From JAAZFZ01 sp035647435 (lineage in GTDB: Bacteria; Bacillota; Clostridia; Oscillospirales; Acutalibacteraceae): 40,179 bases of DNA. Location of the stretch: contig DASRNM010000138.1 in assembly GCA_035647435.1 (NCBI GenBank), positions 1 through 40,179 of the forward strand. The letters run 5' to 3'. Shown here in pieces: positions 30,480 to 40,164 of the stretch. The notes below the pieces were generated by a model. It was not told where the DNA came from. It searched no databases and worked only from the letters and a program-made list of their open reading frames with translations. Numbering within the stretch: the first letter of the stretch is position 1; every line of letters starts with the position of its first letter. Made by a program: the position numbers and the translations under genes.

Positions 30480-31370
30480 GTGTCTTTTTCATCAAAAGTC
30501 AAGCGCGAGCTTTCTCGAATGGAAGCAATTTCGCCCTGTTGCCTGCACGCTCAGATTTATGGGATGTTGCTGTTCGGCAGGGCTTTTTCCGCTAATGGGA
30601 TTTCACTTTCCACAGAAAATGAAGCCGTTGTTAAAATATATATTGATGGTATATATAAATTGACGGGTATAAAGCCGAAAATGCTTAACAAAGGCGGCAG
30701 AAAAACAACCGTCGGAGTAATTGCAAAAAACGATTGTATAACTATTCTTGAAAAATTCAGTCACTCGAAAAAGGAGTTGACATTAAGAATAAACAGGGCA
30801 AATCTTGCTGATGAATGTTGCCTTGCGGCGTTTTTAAGAGGTGTGTTTTTATCCTGCGGGATCATAACAACACCAGAAAAAAACTATCATTTAGAATTCG
30901 TTGTTTCACGCACAAAGCTGTGCAACGATTTCATGAAATTTATGCAAGAGTTTAATTTAAATCCCAAGCATACAAAGCGAAAAAATAGCAATGTGTTGTA
31001 TTTCAAAGATAGCACGTCAATAGAAGATGTTTTGACTGTTATGGGTGCGATGAATTCATCGCTCGAGCTTATGGGCATAAAAATACACAAGGATATGAGA
31101 AACAGAGTTAATCGAAGAGTTAATTTTGAAACAGCGAATATAACAAGAACTGTTATTGCGGCGTCAACACAGGTTAAGGCTATCGAATCCATAATATCAA
31201 AAAAAGGTATTGATTTTTTGACGCCTTCATTGAGAGAGGTAGCGGTTTTGAGGGTTGAATACCCCGAAGCTACGCTAAGGGAATTGGGGCAGATGTTATC
31301 AGAATCTGTTTCGCGCTCGGGAGTTAACCACAGGCTTAATAAAATTATAGAAATAGCAAACAACTTGTAA
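30480..31370 (+). CDS. whiA: WhiA-family DNA-binding protein
   Basis: A 296-residue protein with an N-terminal degenerate homing-endonuclease (LAGLIDADG-like) fold, including ECCLAAFLRGVFLSCG, and a C-terminal helix-turn-helix (LREVAVLRVEYPEATLRELGQMLSESVSRSGVNHRLNKI). WhiA affects division and chromosome segregation in Bacillota and sporulation in actinomycetes. GTG start; AGGAGG overlaps the rapZ stop. Length is slightly shorter than typical (about 310). Confidence 0.95.
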   Translation: MSFSSKVKRELSRMEAISPCCLHAQIYGMLLFGRAFSANGISLSTENEAVVKIYIDGIYKLTGIKPKMLNKGGRKTTVGVIAKNDCITILEKFSHSKKELTLRINRANLADECCLAAFLRGVFLSCGIITTPEKNYHLEFVVSRTKLCNDFMKFMQEFNLNPKHTKRKNSNVLYFKDSTSIEDVLTVMGAMNSSLELMGIKIHKDMRNRVNRRVNFETANITRTVIAASTQVKAIESIISKKGIDFLTPSLREVAVLRVEYPEATLRELGQMLSESVSRSGVNHRLNKIIEIANNL

Positions 31371-31391
31371 AAAAATCAGGAGGTCTAAGTT

Positions 31392-34300
31392 TTGGCTTTT
31401 ACTCATTTGCACTTGCATACTGAATTCAGCTTGCTTGACGGCGCTTGCCGTATAGGCAAGGTGCTCGACCGTGCTGCCGAGCTTGGGCAGACCTGCGTTG
31501 CAATAACTGACCACGGTGTGATGTACGGTGCAATCGACTTTTACAAAGCGGCAAAAAAAAGAAATATTAAACCGATAATCGGTTGCGAGGTATATGTTGC
31601 CGCAAGAACAAGGTTTGATAAAAATCATACTCTTGACAGTGAGAGGTGTCACCTTGTATTACTTTGTGAAAACAATAAAGGGTATCAAAATCTCATAAAA
31701 ATTGTTTCCGCTTCGTGGGTTGAGGGTTTTTATACAAGACCTCGAATTGACAAGGAACTGCTTGAAAAGCACCACGAGGGGATAATTGCTCTTTCGGCTT
31801 GTCTTGCAGGGGAGATACCACGGGCGCTTGCAAGGGGAGATTATGAGCATGCAAAAGAAACAGCACTTTGGTATCAAAAAACCTTTGGCAAAAATAACTA
31901 TTTTCTCGAATTGCAGGACCACGACATTGTTGAGCAAAAAAGGGTTAATCCACAAATAGTAAGGCTTTCACAGGAAACAGGGATTCCGCTTGTCGCAACA
32001 AACGACGTGCATTACATAAACAAAGAGGATTCTAAGGTTCAGCAGGTTTTAATATGTATCCAGACAAACCACATTGTCGGAGAGGATACGGGGCTTGAGT
32101 TTGAAACGCAGGAGTTTTACTTAAAAAGCGAGGACGAAATGCGTGATTTATTCCCTGGGCAACCTGAAGCAATTGAAAACACTGCTCTTATTGCCGAAAG
32201 ATGCAATGTTGAGTTTGAGTTCGGCAACACAAAACTTCCGCATTTTGAAGTGCCTGGAAATCGCAATCATTTCGAGTTGTTTCGTGAGCAATGCGAAAAG
32301 GGCCTTATTGATAGGTATGGAGAAAACCCACCTGGAGAACATATCAAGAGGCTCGAATATGAGCTTAGCATCATCAACAGTATGGGGTACGTTGACTATT
32401 ACCTAATTGTTCACGATTTTATCAGATATGCCAAAAGCAAGGGTATACCAGTTGGCCCGGGCAGAGGCTCGGGAGCAGGCAGCATAGTGGCGTATTGTAT
32501 GGGTATAACGGGCATTGACCCGATGAAATATAATCTTTTGTTTGAAAGGTTTTTGAACCCCGAGCGTGTCAGCATGCCAGATTTTGATATTGATTTTTGT
32601 TATGAGCGCAGAGAAGAGGTTATAGATTACGTAATCGACAAATACGGGTCGGACCATGTTGCGCAAATAGTAACTTTCGGTACTTTAGCTGCAAGGGCTG
32701 CAATCCGAGATGTGGGCAGGGCGTTAGGTGTGCCTTATGCAACGGTAGATACAGTTGCAAAGCAAATCCCTAATGAATTGGGAATAACAATAAAAAAAGC
32801 ACTTAAAAAGTCAAATGACTTTTTAGCACAATATGAATCAAGCCCTATCATTAAAGAGCTGATTGATACTGCAAAAAGAGTTGAGGGTATGCCACGCCAT
32901 GCCTCAACGCATGCGGCAGGTGTTGTTATAACCCGTGACACTGTTGATAGTTATGTGCCCCTTGCGTGCAATGACGAGGCGGTTGTAACACAGTTTCCAA
33001 TGACAACGCTTGAAGAGCTTGGGCTGTTAAAAATGGACTTTCTCGGGCTTCGCACGTTGACAGTTATTTCGGATGCCCAAAGAATGATAACGGAGCATAC
33101 CCCCGACTTTGACATTGAAAAAATAAGCCTTGCAGACAAAAAAGTGTTTAAAATGCTTTCGCAGGGTTTGACTGACGGTGTTTTTCAGTTTGAGTCTGCT
33201 GGAATGCGCTCAGTGCTCGTTGGCTTAAAGCCTGAAAGCATTGAAGATTTAATAGCAGTTATTTCTCTTTACCGTCCAGGGCCTATGGATTCTATTCCGA
33301 CTTATATTAAAAACAGACATAGCCCTAAGGGGACAAAATATTTAACACCCCAATTAAAGAATATCCTTGAGGTAACACACGGTTGTATGGTATATCAAGA
33401 ACAGGTTATGCAGATTTTCAGAGAGCTTGCCGGCTATTCATACGGTCGTGCCGATATAGTGCGCAGAGCAATGTCGAAGAAAAAGCACGATGTTATGGAG
33501 AAAGAACGTAAAATATTTATTTACGGTCAAAAAAATGATGACGCGACAATTGAATGTGAAGGCGCGGTGAACAGAGGCGTTCCTGAAAGGATTGCTAACA
33601 AAATTTTTGATGAAATGTCGTCCTTTGCATCATATGCGTTCAATAAATCCCATGCGGCAGCCTATGCTTTTGTGGCATATCAAACAGCATATTTAAAAAG
33701 CCATTATCCTTGTGAGTTCATGGCTGCATTGCTCAGCAGTGTGCTTGGAAATTCAACAAAAATAGCAGGGTATATCGGTGAATGTTCAAAGCTCGGCATT
33801 GAGGTTTTGCCACCGAATGTGAATGTAAGTGAAAAATCCTTCACAGTTTCGCAGGGCAAGGTTCATTTTGGTTTGCTTGCGGTTAAAAACCTTGGCAGAG
33901 GGTTTATTAGAGAAATAATAATGCAAAGAAAAACTGGCGGTGAATTCAAATCCTTTTATTCATTTTGCAAAAGAATGCACGGCAAGGATTTCAACAAGCG
34001 GGCAGTAGAAAGCCTTATCAAGTGCGGCGCACTTGATAACCTTGGCGCAAATAGAAGGCAGATGCTTCAGGCATTGCCTGGCATAGTATCTGAGCTTGAC
34101 AGCAATAAACACAGAAATGTGGAGGGGCAGATTGGCTTTTTTGATTTGGGTGAGAAAACAGGTGAGATAAGTGAGCCTGAATTACCGAACATATCCGAAA
34201 TGCCGCACAGCGAACTGCTTGCTTTTGAAAGAGAAACTACGGGTATTTACCTTTCCGGCCACCCAATGATGCAACATATGAAAATTGCTGAAGAGCTAGG

Positions 34301-34889
34301 TAGTGCAAAAGTTTCTGATTTACTTGAAGCAGCGGAGGAAGAAAACCATACAATATATAAAGACAATTCGCGTATTAAGCTTTTAGGTATAATTACATCT
34401 GTAAAGAAAAAGATAACCAAGAATGATGCAACAATGGCGTTTATTACCGTTGAGGATATATATGGCTCGATTGAAGCGATTGTATTCCCCTCGACATTAG
34501 AGGAAAATGCGCTTATACTCTATGAGGGTAACATAATTTTTATTCATGGGAGGCTGTCACTTGTAGAAGATAAGGATTCAAAAGTGGTTTGCGAAAGAAT
34601 TGAACCTTGCCCTCAGAGCACTAACACTAATAACAACAAGGGTCCCAATAATGGTAAAAAGCAGAGAGCGGGGCTGTTTTTACGGTTTAAATCCCGTAGT
34701 TGTACAGAAAAAAACAAGGTAGAAAAGCTCCTAAACATTTTTGAAGGAAGATATCCAATTTATTATTGTTTTGAAGATACAGGTGAATACGATGATAAAC
34801 CGAGCATAAAATCAACCGATGCAAACAGCGTTCTTTTAAGAGAAATTATAAGCATTCTCGGGGAAGAAAATGTAGTGTTTAGAAATTAG
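31392..34889 (+). CDS. dnaE: DNA polymerase III alpha subunit (DnaE type)
   Basis: A 1165-residue replicative polymerase. The PHP domain starts FTHLHLHTEFSLLDG (3-17), the palm has GPGRGSGAGS and the catalytic MPDFDID (Asp397, 399, 401), the finger/thumb region carries YQEQVMQ and FNKSHAAAYA, and there is a helix-hairpin-helix near 840-900 and an OB domain (IKLLGIITSVKKKI, IYGSIEAIVFP). The TTG start follows AGGAGG. It lacks the PolC exonuclease domain, so a separate PolC is expected elsewhere in the genome, as in most Bacillota. It follows whiA by 21 bp. Confidence 0.97.
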   Translation: MAFTHLHLHTEFSLLDGACRIGKVLDRAAELGQTCVAITDHGVMYGAIDFYKAAKKRNIKPIIGCEVYVAARTRFDKNHTLDSERCHLVLLCENNKGYQNLIKIVSASWVEGFYTRPRIDKELLEKHHEGIIALSACLAGEIPRALARGDYEHAKETALWYQKTFGKNNYFLELQDHDIVEQKRVNPQIVRLSQETGIPLVATNDVHYINKEDSKVQQVLICIQTNHIVGEDTGLEFETQEFYLKSEDEMRDLFPGQPEAIENTALIAERCNVEFEFGNTKLPHFEVPGNRNHFELFREQCEKGLIDRYGENPPGEHIKRLEYELSIINSMGYVDYYLIVHDFIRYAKSKGIPVGPGRGSGAGSIVAYCMGITGIDPMKYNLLFERFLNPERVSMPDFDIDFCYERREEVIDYVIDKYGSDHVAQIVTFGTLAARAAIRDVGRALGVPYATVDTVAKQIPNELGITIKKALKKSNDFLAQYESSPIIKELIDTAKRVEGMPRHASTHAAGVVITRDTVDSYVPLACNDEAVVTQFPMTTLEELGLLKMDFLGLRTLTVISDAQRMITEHTPDFDIEKISLADKKVFKMLSQGLTDGVFQFESAGMRSVLVGLKPESIEDLIAVISLYRPGPMDSIPTYIKNRHSPKGTKYLTPQLKNILEVTHGCMVYQEQVMQIFRELAGYSYGRADIVRRAMSKKKHDVMEKERKIFIYGQKNDDATIECEGAVNRGVPERIANKIFDEMSSFASYAFNKSHAAAYAFVAYQTAYLKSHYPCEFMAALLSSVLGNSTKIAGYIGECSKLGIEVLPPNVNVSEKSFTVSQGKVHFGLLAVKNLGRGFIREIIMQRKTGGEFKSFYSFCKRMHGKDFNKRAVESLIKCGALDNLGANRRQMLQALPGIVSELDSNKHRNVEGQIGFFDLGEKTGEISEPELPNISEMPHSELLAFERETTGIYLSGHPMMQHMKIAEELGSAKVSDLLEAAEEENHTIYKDNSRIKLLGIITSVKKKITKNDATMAFITVEDIYGSIEAIVFPSTLEENALILYEGNIIFIHGRLSLVEDKDSKVVCERIEPCPQSTNTNNNKGPNNGKKQRAGLFLRFKSRSCTEKNKVEKLLNIFEGRYPIYYCFEDTGEYDDKPSIKSTDANSVLLREIISILGEENVVFRN

Positions 34890-34929
34890 TAAATTTGCGT
34901 TCAAAATTGCAGAAATTTGTCATGAATAA

Positions 34930-34958
34930 TTGACTTTAATAGATAATAAGTGTATTAT
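34930..34958 (+). promoter_or_regulatory. pfkA promoter
   Basis: TTGACT (34930-34935), 17-bp spacer, TATTAT (34953-34958) in the 125-bp dnaE-pfkA gap. Confidence 0.75.
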
Positions 34959-35014
34959 ACCAATAATTTGTTTTTTAAATATTTTGTTTTTTGGCTCAAG
35001 GAGGAAAATGTCTG

Positions 35015-35977
35015 GTGGATAAGATTTGTGTTTTAACAAGCGGGGGAGATGCTCCTGGTATGAATGCAGCTATTCGTGCCGTTGTCAGAACAGCGTGCGA
35101 GAATGGCATTGAGGTTTTTGGTGTTAAGCGTGGTTTTAGCGGTTTAATGAATGGTGACCTTGAGCAAATGACACTTCGCAGTGTTTCTGATATTGTTCAT
35201 AGAGGCGGTACGATTTTGTACTCTGCTCGTTCGCCTGAGTTTGCAACCGAAGAGGGCATGCAAAGAGCTATTGACGTTTGCCACAACAGAGGAATTGATG
35301 GGGTTGTTGTAATCGGAGGAGATGGCTCATTTAGAGGTGCAAGAGACCTCTCTTTAAGAGGTGTTCCTTGTATAGGAATCCCTGGCACGATAGATAATGA
35401 TATAGCCTGCTCAGACTATACAATTGGCTATGACACCTGCATGAACACAATCATGCAAATGGTTGACAGAGTTAGAGATACAACCGAATCTCACGACCGC
35501 TGCAGTGTTATTGAGGTCATGGGGCGCTCGGCAGGTTATCTTGCGCTCAATTCGGGTATTGCCGTTGGTGCAACATCAGTTTTAATACCCGAAATAGAAA
35601 GCGACATTGAAAGAGACATTATTGAGAGAATGAGAAGAACTCAAAAAACAGGCAAACGCCACTTCATTATAGTTGTTGCCGAGGGTATAGGCGGAGTGGA
35701 AGAGCTTGCAAGACGCATAGAAAAAGAAACGGGCGTTGAAACAAGAGGCGTTGTTCTCGGCCATGTTCAAAGGGGTGGCTCACCGACTGCGAGAGATAGA
35801 ATTTTCGCAAGCCGTACCGGGTACGAAGCTGTTAAGCTTCTTATAGAAGGTATCGGAAACAAAGTTATTGCAATGAAAAATGATAAAATAATCAGTATTG
35901 ATATTTTTGAAGCATTGCAGATGGAAAAATCAATAGAAAAAAAACTATATGATATAGCATATGAAATCTCTATATAA
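35015..35977 (+). CDS. pfkA: ATP-dependent 6-phosphofructokinase
   Basis: A 320-residue glycolytic enzyme phosphorylating fructose-6-phosphate. GGDAPGMNAAIRAVVR (ATP site), GGDGSFRGA, GIPGTIDNDI (catalytic Asp), MGRSAGYLAL, and GHVQRGGSPTARDR are present. The GTG at 35015 gives the canonical length and has AGGAGG at 34999-35004; the longer frame from TTG 34991 includes the ribosome site itself. No pyruvate kinase follows, unlike in many Bacillota. Separate promoter visible. Confidence 0.96.
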   Translation: MDKICVLTSGGDAPGMNAAIRAVVRTACENGIEVFGVKRGFSGLMNGDLEQMTLRSVSDIVHRGGTILYSARSPEFATEEGMQRAIDVCHNRGIDGVVVIGGDGSFRGARDLSLRGVPCIGIPGTIDNDIACSDYTIGYDTCMNTIMQMVDRVRDTTESHDRCSVIEVMGRSAGYLALNSGIAVGATSVLIPEIESDIERDIIERMRRTQKTGKRHFIIVVAEGIGGVEELARRIEKETGVETRGVVLGHVQRGGSPTARDRIFASRTGYEAVKLLIEGIGNKVIAMKNDKIISIDIFEALQMEKSIEKKLYDIAYEISI

Positions 35978-35995
35978 TAATTAAAAAGGATACTT

Positions 35996-38371
35996 ATGAA
36001 TTATAATGAATTTATTGCGCTAAGAAAGCTGGTTATCGAAAAAACTTTTAATAAGTTAAATGATATGCAAAAAAAGGCGGTCTTTTCTACTGAAGGACCG
36101 CTTTTAGTCCTTGCCGGAGCAGGCAGTGGCAAGACAACCGTTTTGGTCAACAGAATAGCTAATATAATGCGGTTTGGTAAGGCTTACAGCTCATCCGACG
36201 TTAACCTCGCACCAACTGACAATGATATAAAGCTTGTCAAAGCATTTTTGGCAGGTGAAACTCAAGACTTGTTTGATGTTGAAGACCTGTTGAGTGTAGA
36301 TTCCCCAAAGCCGTGGCAGATTTTAGCGATAACCTTTACAAACAAAGCAGCAAACGAGATTAAGGAACGCTTGAGCTCAATGCTTGGCCAAAGTGCAGCG
36401 GATATATGGGCGGGGACATTTCATTCCGCGTGTTCAAGAATACTTCGTCGCAACGGCGACAAAACAGGTTTTTCAAACCATTTCACAATTTATGACACTG
36501 ACGATTCAAGACGCACAATGAAAGAATGCCAAAGAATTCTGAATATAGATGATAAGTTTTTATCTCATAAAGTGATACTTAAAGCTATTAGCAGCGCTAA
36601 GGATCGCTTAATTTCACCCAGTGAATTTTTAGAACAATCCGGCAATGATACAAGGCTCAAAAAAATAGGCGAGGCATATAAACAGTATCAAAAGCTCCTT
36701 AGAACAGCAGATGCAATGGATTTTGACGATATTATTTATAATACCGTCAAGTTGCTTGAAAACAATAAAGACATACGAAAGTTCTATCAAGATAAATTCA
36801 GATACATTATGGTTGATGAGTACCAAGACACAAACCATGCGCAGTACCGTTTGACGTCAATTCTTGCTGCAAAGCACAGAAACATTTGCGTTGTCGGCGA
36901 TGATGACCAGAGTATATACCGTTTCAGAGGAGCGACGGTCGAGAATATACTTAACTTTGAGAATGAATACTCCCATTCGAAGGTGATAAGACTTGAGCAG
37001 AATTATCGTTCTACTCAGACAATACTTGATGCGGCGAATGCGGTTATTGAAAACAATGGAAAAAGAAAGGGTAAAAATCTTTGGACTTCGAACAACACAG
37101 GTGATAAAATAGTGTTATACAGTGCGGATGATGAAATTGGTGAAAGTAGATTTATTGCAGACACGATTTTGAATTCAAGGGCACAGGGACGAAATTGGAG
37201 CGACCATGCAATTCTTTACAGAATGAATGCACAGTCAAACTACATTGAAAACACTTTTGTCAGAAACGGCATACCTTACAGAATAATCGGCGGGCATAGG
37301 TTCTATGAAAGAAAAGAAATAAGAGATGCAGTCGCATACCTTACAGTGATAAATAACCCAGATGACAACATTAGACTTCGAAGAATAATAAACGAGCCCA
37401 AAAGAGGAATAGGGGACACTACTCTTAATAATGTTGCTGGAATTGCAGACGATTTAAATATCAGCATGTTTGAAATAGTGAAAAAGGCAGACGAATATGC
37501 AAAAATCAGCCGAGCTGCTTCAAAGCTGTTAAGCTTTGCAAGGATGATTGAAGAAATTCAAGAAATGTCAGAAAAAATGACTCTTGCCGAGCTTTTTGAA
37601 TTCACGATGAAAAAGAGCGGTTACCTTGAGGGCTTAGCTCTTGACAAGGAAAAATACACTGAAAGATTATTAAACTTAAACGAGCTTTCTTCAAACCTTA
37701 CGAGATATTCTGAAGAAAACGAAGAGGGAGATTTAAACGGCTTCTTGGAAGAAATAGCTTTAATGACAGACATCGACAACTATAATGCGCAGGCAGATAC
37801 AGTTGTTATGATGACACTCCACTCCTCAAAGGGTCTTGAGTTTCCCGTGGTTTTCATACCCGGCATGGAAGAAGGAATTTTCCCAGGGAGACAGTCAATA
37901 TACAGCAATGAAGAAATCGAGGAGGAACGAAGGCTTGCTTATGTGGGTATCACAAGGGCGAAAAAGTCGCTATATTTGAGCAACGCAAAATACAGGATTC
38001 TTTACGGTTCAACAAACCGAAACAAACAATCAAGATTTATTGAAGAAATACCTACACAGCTTATTGAAATGAGGGGTTCATCTAGCTCCGCTGTATTTAG
38101 CCAAGGTAAAGGTACATATGCTACAATCGGGGAAAGAACAAGAAAATCTGTTGGCAGAGGGTTTTCGGGAGTTGAGAGCAAACCGAAAAAACCATCTGTT
38201 TCATATAACATAGGCGAAGAGGTTTCTCATAAAACCTTTGGCGATGGTATTGTTTTGTCAACACGCCCAATGGGTAATGATACAATGCTTGAGATCGCTT
38301 TTGATAAAGTCGGGACAAAGAAGATAATGGCTAATTTTGCAAAAATTGAAAAGAAACAGAATATGGAGTGA
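35996..38371 (+). CDS. pcrA: UvrD/PcrA-type DNA helicase
   Basis: A 791-residue superfamily 1A 3'-5' helicase for repair and replication fork maintenance. Walker A GAGSGKT (41-47), motif Ia LAITFTNKAANEI, motif II VDEYQDT, motif III GDDDQSIYRFRGA, motif IV LEQNYRST, motif V TLHSSKGLEF, motif VI ERRLAYVGITRAKK, and a C-terminal Tudor-like RNA-polymerase-binding domain (GEEVSHKTFGDGIV). An insert of about 40 acidic residues (62-104) separates motifs I and Ia and is not in standard PcrA. The stop overlaps the ribosome site of the next gene. Confidence 0.95.
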   Translation: MNYNEFIALRKLVIEKTFNKLNDMQKKAVFSTEGPLLVLAGAGSGKTTVLVNRIANIMRFGKAYSSSDVNLAPTDNDIKLVKAFLAGETQDLFDVEDLLSVDSPKPWQILAITFTNKAANEIKERLSSMLGQSAADIWAGTFHSACSRILRRNGDKTGFSNHFTIYDTDDSRRTMKECQRILNIDDKFLSHKVILKAISSAKDRLISPSEFLEQSGNDTRLKKIGEAYKQYQKLLRTADAMDFDDIIYNTVKLLENNKDIRKFYQDKFRYIMVDEYQDTNHAQYRLTSILAAKHRNICVVGDDDQSIYRFRGATVENILNFENEYSHSKVIRLEQNYRSTQTILDAANAVIENNGKRKGKNLWTSNNTGDKIVLYSADDEIGESRFIADTILNSRAQGRNWSDHAILYRMNAQSNYIENTFVRNGIPYRIIGGHRFYERKEIRDAVAYLTVINNPDDNIRLRRIINEPKRGIGDTTLNNVAGIADDLNISMFEIVKKADEYAKISRAASKLLSFARMIEEIQEMSEKMTLAELFEFTMKKSGYLEGLALDKEKYTERLLNLNELSSNLTRYSEENEEGDLNGFLEEIALMTDIDNYNAQADTVVMMTLHSSKGLEFPVVFIPGMEEGIFPGRQSIYSNEEIEEERRLAYVGITRAKKSLYLSNAKYRILYGSTNRNKQSRFIEEIPTQLIEMRGSSSSAVFSQGKGTYATIGERTRKSVGRGFSGVESKPKKPSVSYNIGEEVSHKTFGDGIVLSTRPMGNDTMLEIAFDKVGTKKIMANFAKIEKKQNME

Positions 38372-38376
38372 TTGTC

Positions 38377-40164
38377 ATGAGGTCTGTTACAAAAAGGGTT
38401 TTGTCAGTTGTTTTGACCCTGTTGCTTGTTTGCACATTATGCTTGAGTGCCTTTGCTTCATCGGGTTGCCAATGTGGCAACGTTCCTTATGTTGTAGTCA
38501 GTGGCATGGCGGTCAAGCCCTTGAATGGTTTTGATTCTAACGATAACCTCATTAAAGTTTATCCTCCCGAAACCAAAGATGTTTTAAAATCAATCAGCAG
38601 GGTTGTTTTGCCTACGGCGGAGTTAATACATAGCGGAGATTGGGGCAGGTTTGCCAACAAGGCTGTTCCTGCCGTTGCACAGATATTTTCTCCAATTGCC
38701 TGTGACGACGACGGAAACTCTAAGCATAATATCACAACCCCTTTTTTTGACTCGTCAATGGAAAATTATGATTTTTATTACACGTTAGGTGACAAAGACG
38801 AAAATGCCGTAATTCACGCAGGAGTTGACGCAGTCGGAGCAGACCATGTTTTTTATTTTAACTATGACTGGCGCCTTGACCCTTTGCAGCATGCAGATGA
38901 ACTTAACAATTTCATAGAATCTGTAAAAGAGCAAACACAGCATGACAAGGTTACATTGTTGCCGATGAGTATGGGTGGTACTGTTGTTCTTTCATACCTT
39001 GAAAAATACGGTGTTGAAGATGTTCATAATTGTATTTTTATTTCCACCGCATTTCAGGGCACATCCGTTATTGGCGAGCTTTTTAATGGTGAGTTTTATT
39101 TTGATAAGGATGCGTTAAAAAACAGGGCAATCCAACTCGGTAGAACAAGAATTCGAAAGACACTTTTATCTCTTCTTTTAAACACAGTTGATCGAGCGGG
39201 TGCGTTTGATGCGGTGATGCCCTTATTAGACGAGCTTGTTGAAAATGGTGCAGAGGTTTTTTCTGAGGAGTGTATTAAAAACATTTTCGGTAAAATGCCG
39301 GGTATTTGGGCGCTTGCTGCAGATAAGGATTATGAAACAGCAAAAGAGTCTGTGCTTGATGAAGAAATCAATCGAAACTTGATTGATAGGATTGATTACT
39401 ATCACTATAATGTTCAGCAAAAATGTAGCGAAATCTTAAACGAAGCAATTGAAAATGGATGCTTTATTTCTATAGTTGCCCAATACAATATGCAAGGGCT
39501 GCCCGTTACTGTTTCTTATGATAATAACAACGATTTTCTTATTGACACACAATACGGTAGCGCAGGCGCGGTTTGCGCAAAGATTGACGAAACACTTGGT
39601 GATGATTATGTTCAGCAGAACACTCAATGTGGTCACAACCATATTTCACCTGATAATGTAATTGATGCCTCAACTTGCCTTTTCCCCGAACTGACTTGGT
39701 TTATTAAAGATATGGCGCATATTGATTTTAATTATGCAACTCAGGCGCCTGACTTTATCACGTGGCTGGCAGGAGCAAACGAGCAATATACCGTTCATTC
39801 AAACGAGTTGTATCCACAGTTTATGCGTTTTGATTATGATGAGGGCACACTCGGTGCATTTTCAGAAGAAGACATGGAAAGTTGTTCTACTTTTGAAATA
39901 GTGAAACAGGCAGCAGAGGAACAGAATGAAAAATCGATAAAAACAAAAGAAGCTATGCTCAAAACTAATATTCAAACAGTCGAAGACACAAAAAAAGGCT
40001 ATAACTCGGCAGAGCCACCAGAAACACAAGATGTGGCGATTGAAAACAAAACGAACAATACAATGAGCGAAGGTTTTCCTGTTTCATTTTCCGCTTTAAT
40101 TGTTGCGGTAGGCTGTGTTGGTTTTCCAACAAAAGTGTTTCACAAGAAAAAGAATGAAGAATAA
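38377..40164 (+). CDS. Exported, membrane-anchored LCAT-like alpha/beta hydrolase
   Basis: A 595-residue protein with an N-terminal signal peptide (residues 1-28, RVLSVVLTLLLVCTLCLSAFA) and a C-terminal hydrophobic segment followed by KVFHKKKNEE, so it is probably anchored with the enzyme outside. The motif NYDWRLDPL and the nucleophile segment PMSMGG (Ser198) match the lecithin:cholesterol acyltransferase-like family; the usual first Gly of GxSxG is replaced. A His in MAHIDFNY could complete the triad. Substrate unknown, possibly a lipid or wall component. ATG 38377 is chosen with GGAG six bases upstream. Stop just before the window end. Confidence 0.75.
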   Translation: MRSVTKRVLSVVLTLLLVCTLCLSAFASSGCQCGNVPYVVVSGMAVKPLNGFDSNDNLIKVYPPETKDVLKSISRVVLPTAELIHSGDWGRFANKAVPAVAQIFSPIACDDDGNSKHNITTPFFDSSMENYDFYYTLGDKDENAVIHAGVDAVGADHVFYFNYDWRLDPLQHADELNNFIESVKEQTQHDKVTLLPMSMGGTVVLSYLEKYGVEDVHNCIFISTAFQGTSVIGELFNGEFYFDKDALKNRAIQLGRTRIRKTLLSLLLNTVDRAGAFDAVMPLLDELVENGAEVFSEECIKNIFGKMPGIWALAADKDYETAKESVLDEEINRNLIDRIDYYHYNVQQKCSEILNEAIENGCFISIVAQYNMQGLPVTVSYDNNNDFLIDTQYGSAGAVCAKIDETLGDDYVQQNTQCGHNHISPDNVIDASTCLFPELTWFIKDMAHIDFNYATQAPDFITWLAGANEQYTVHSNELYPQFMRFDYDEGTLGAFSEEDMESCSTFEIVKQAAEEQNEKSIKTKEAMLKTNIQTVEDTKKGYNSAEPPETQDVAIENKTNNTMSEGFPVSFSALIVAVGCVGFPTKVFHKKKNEE

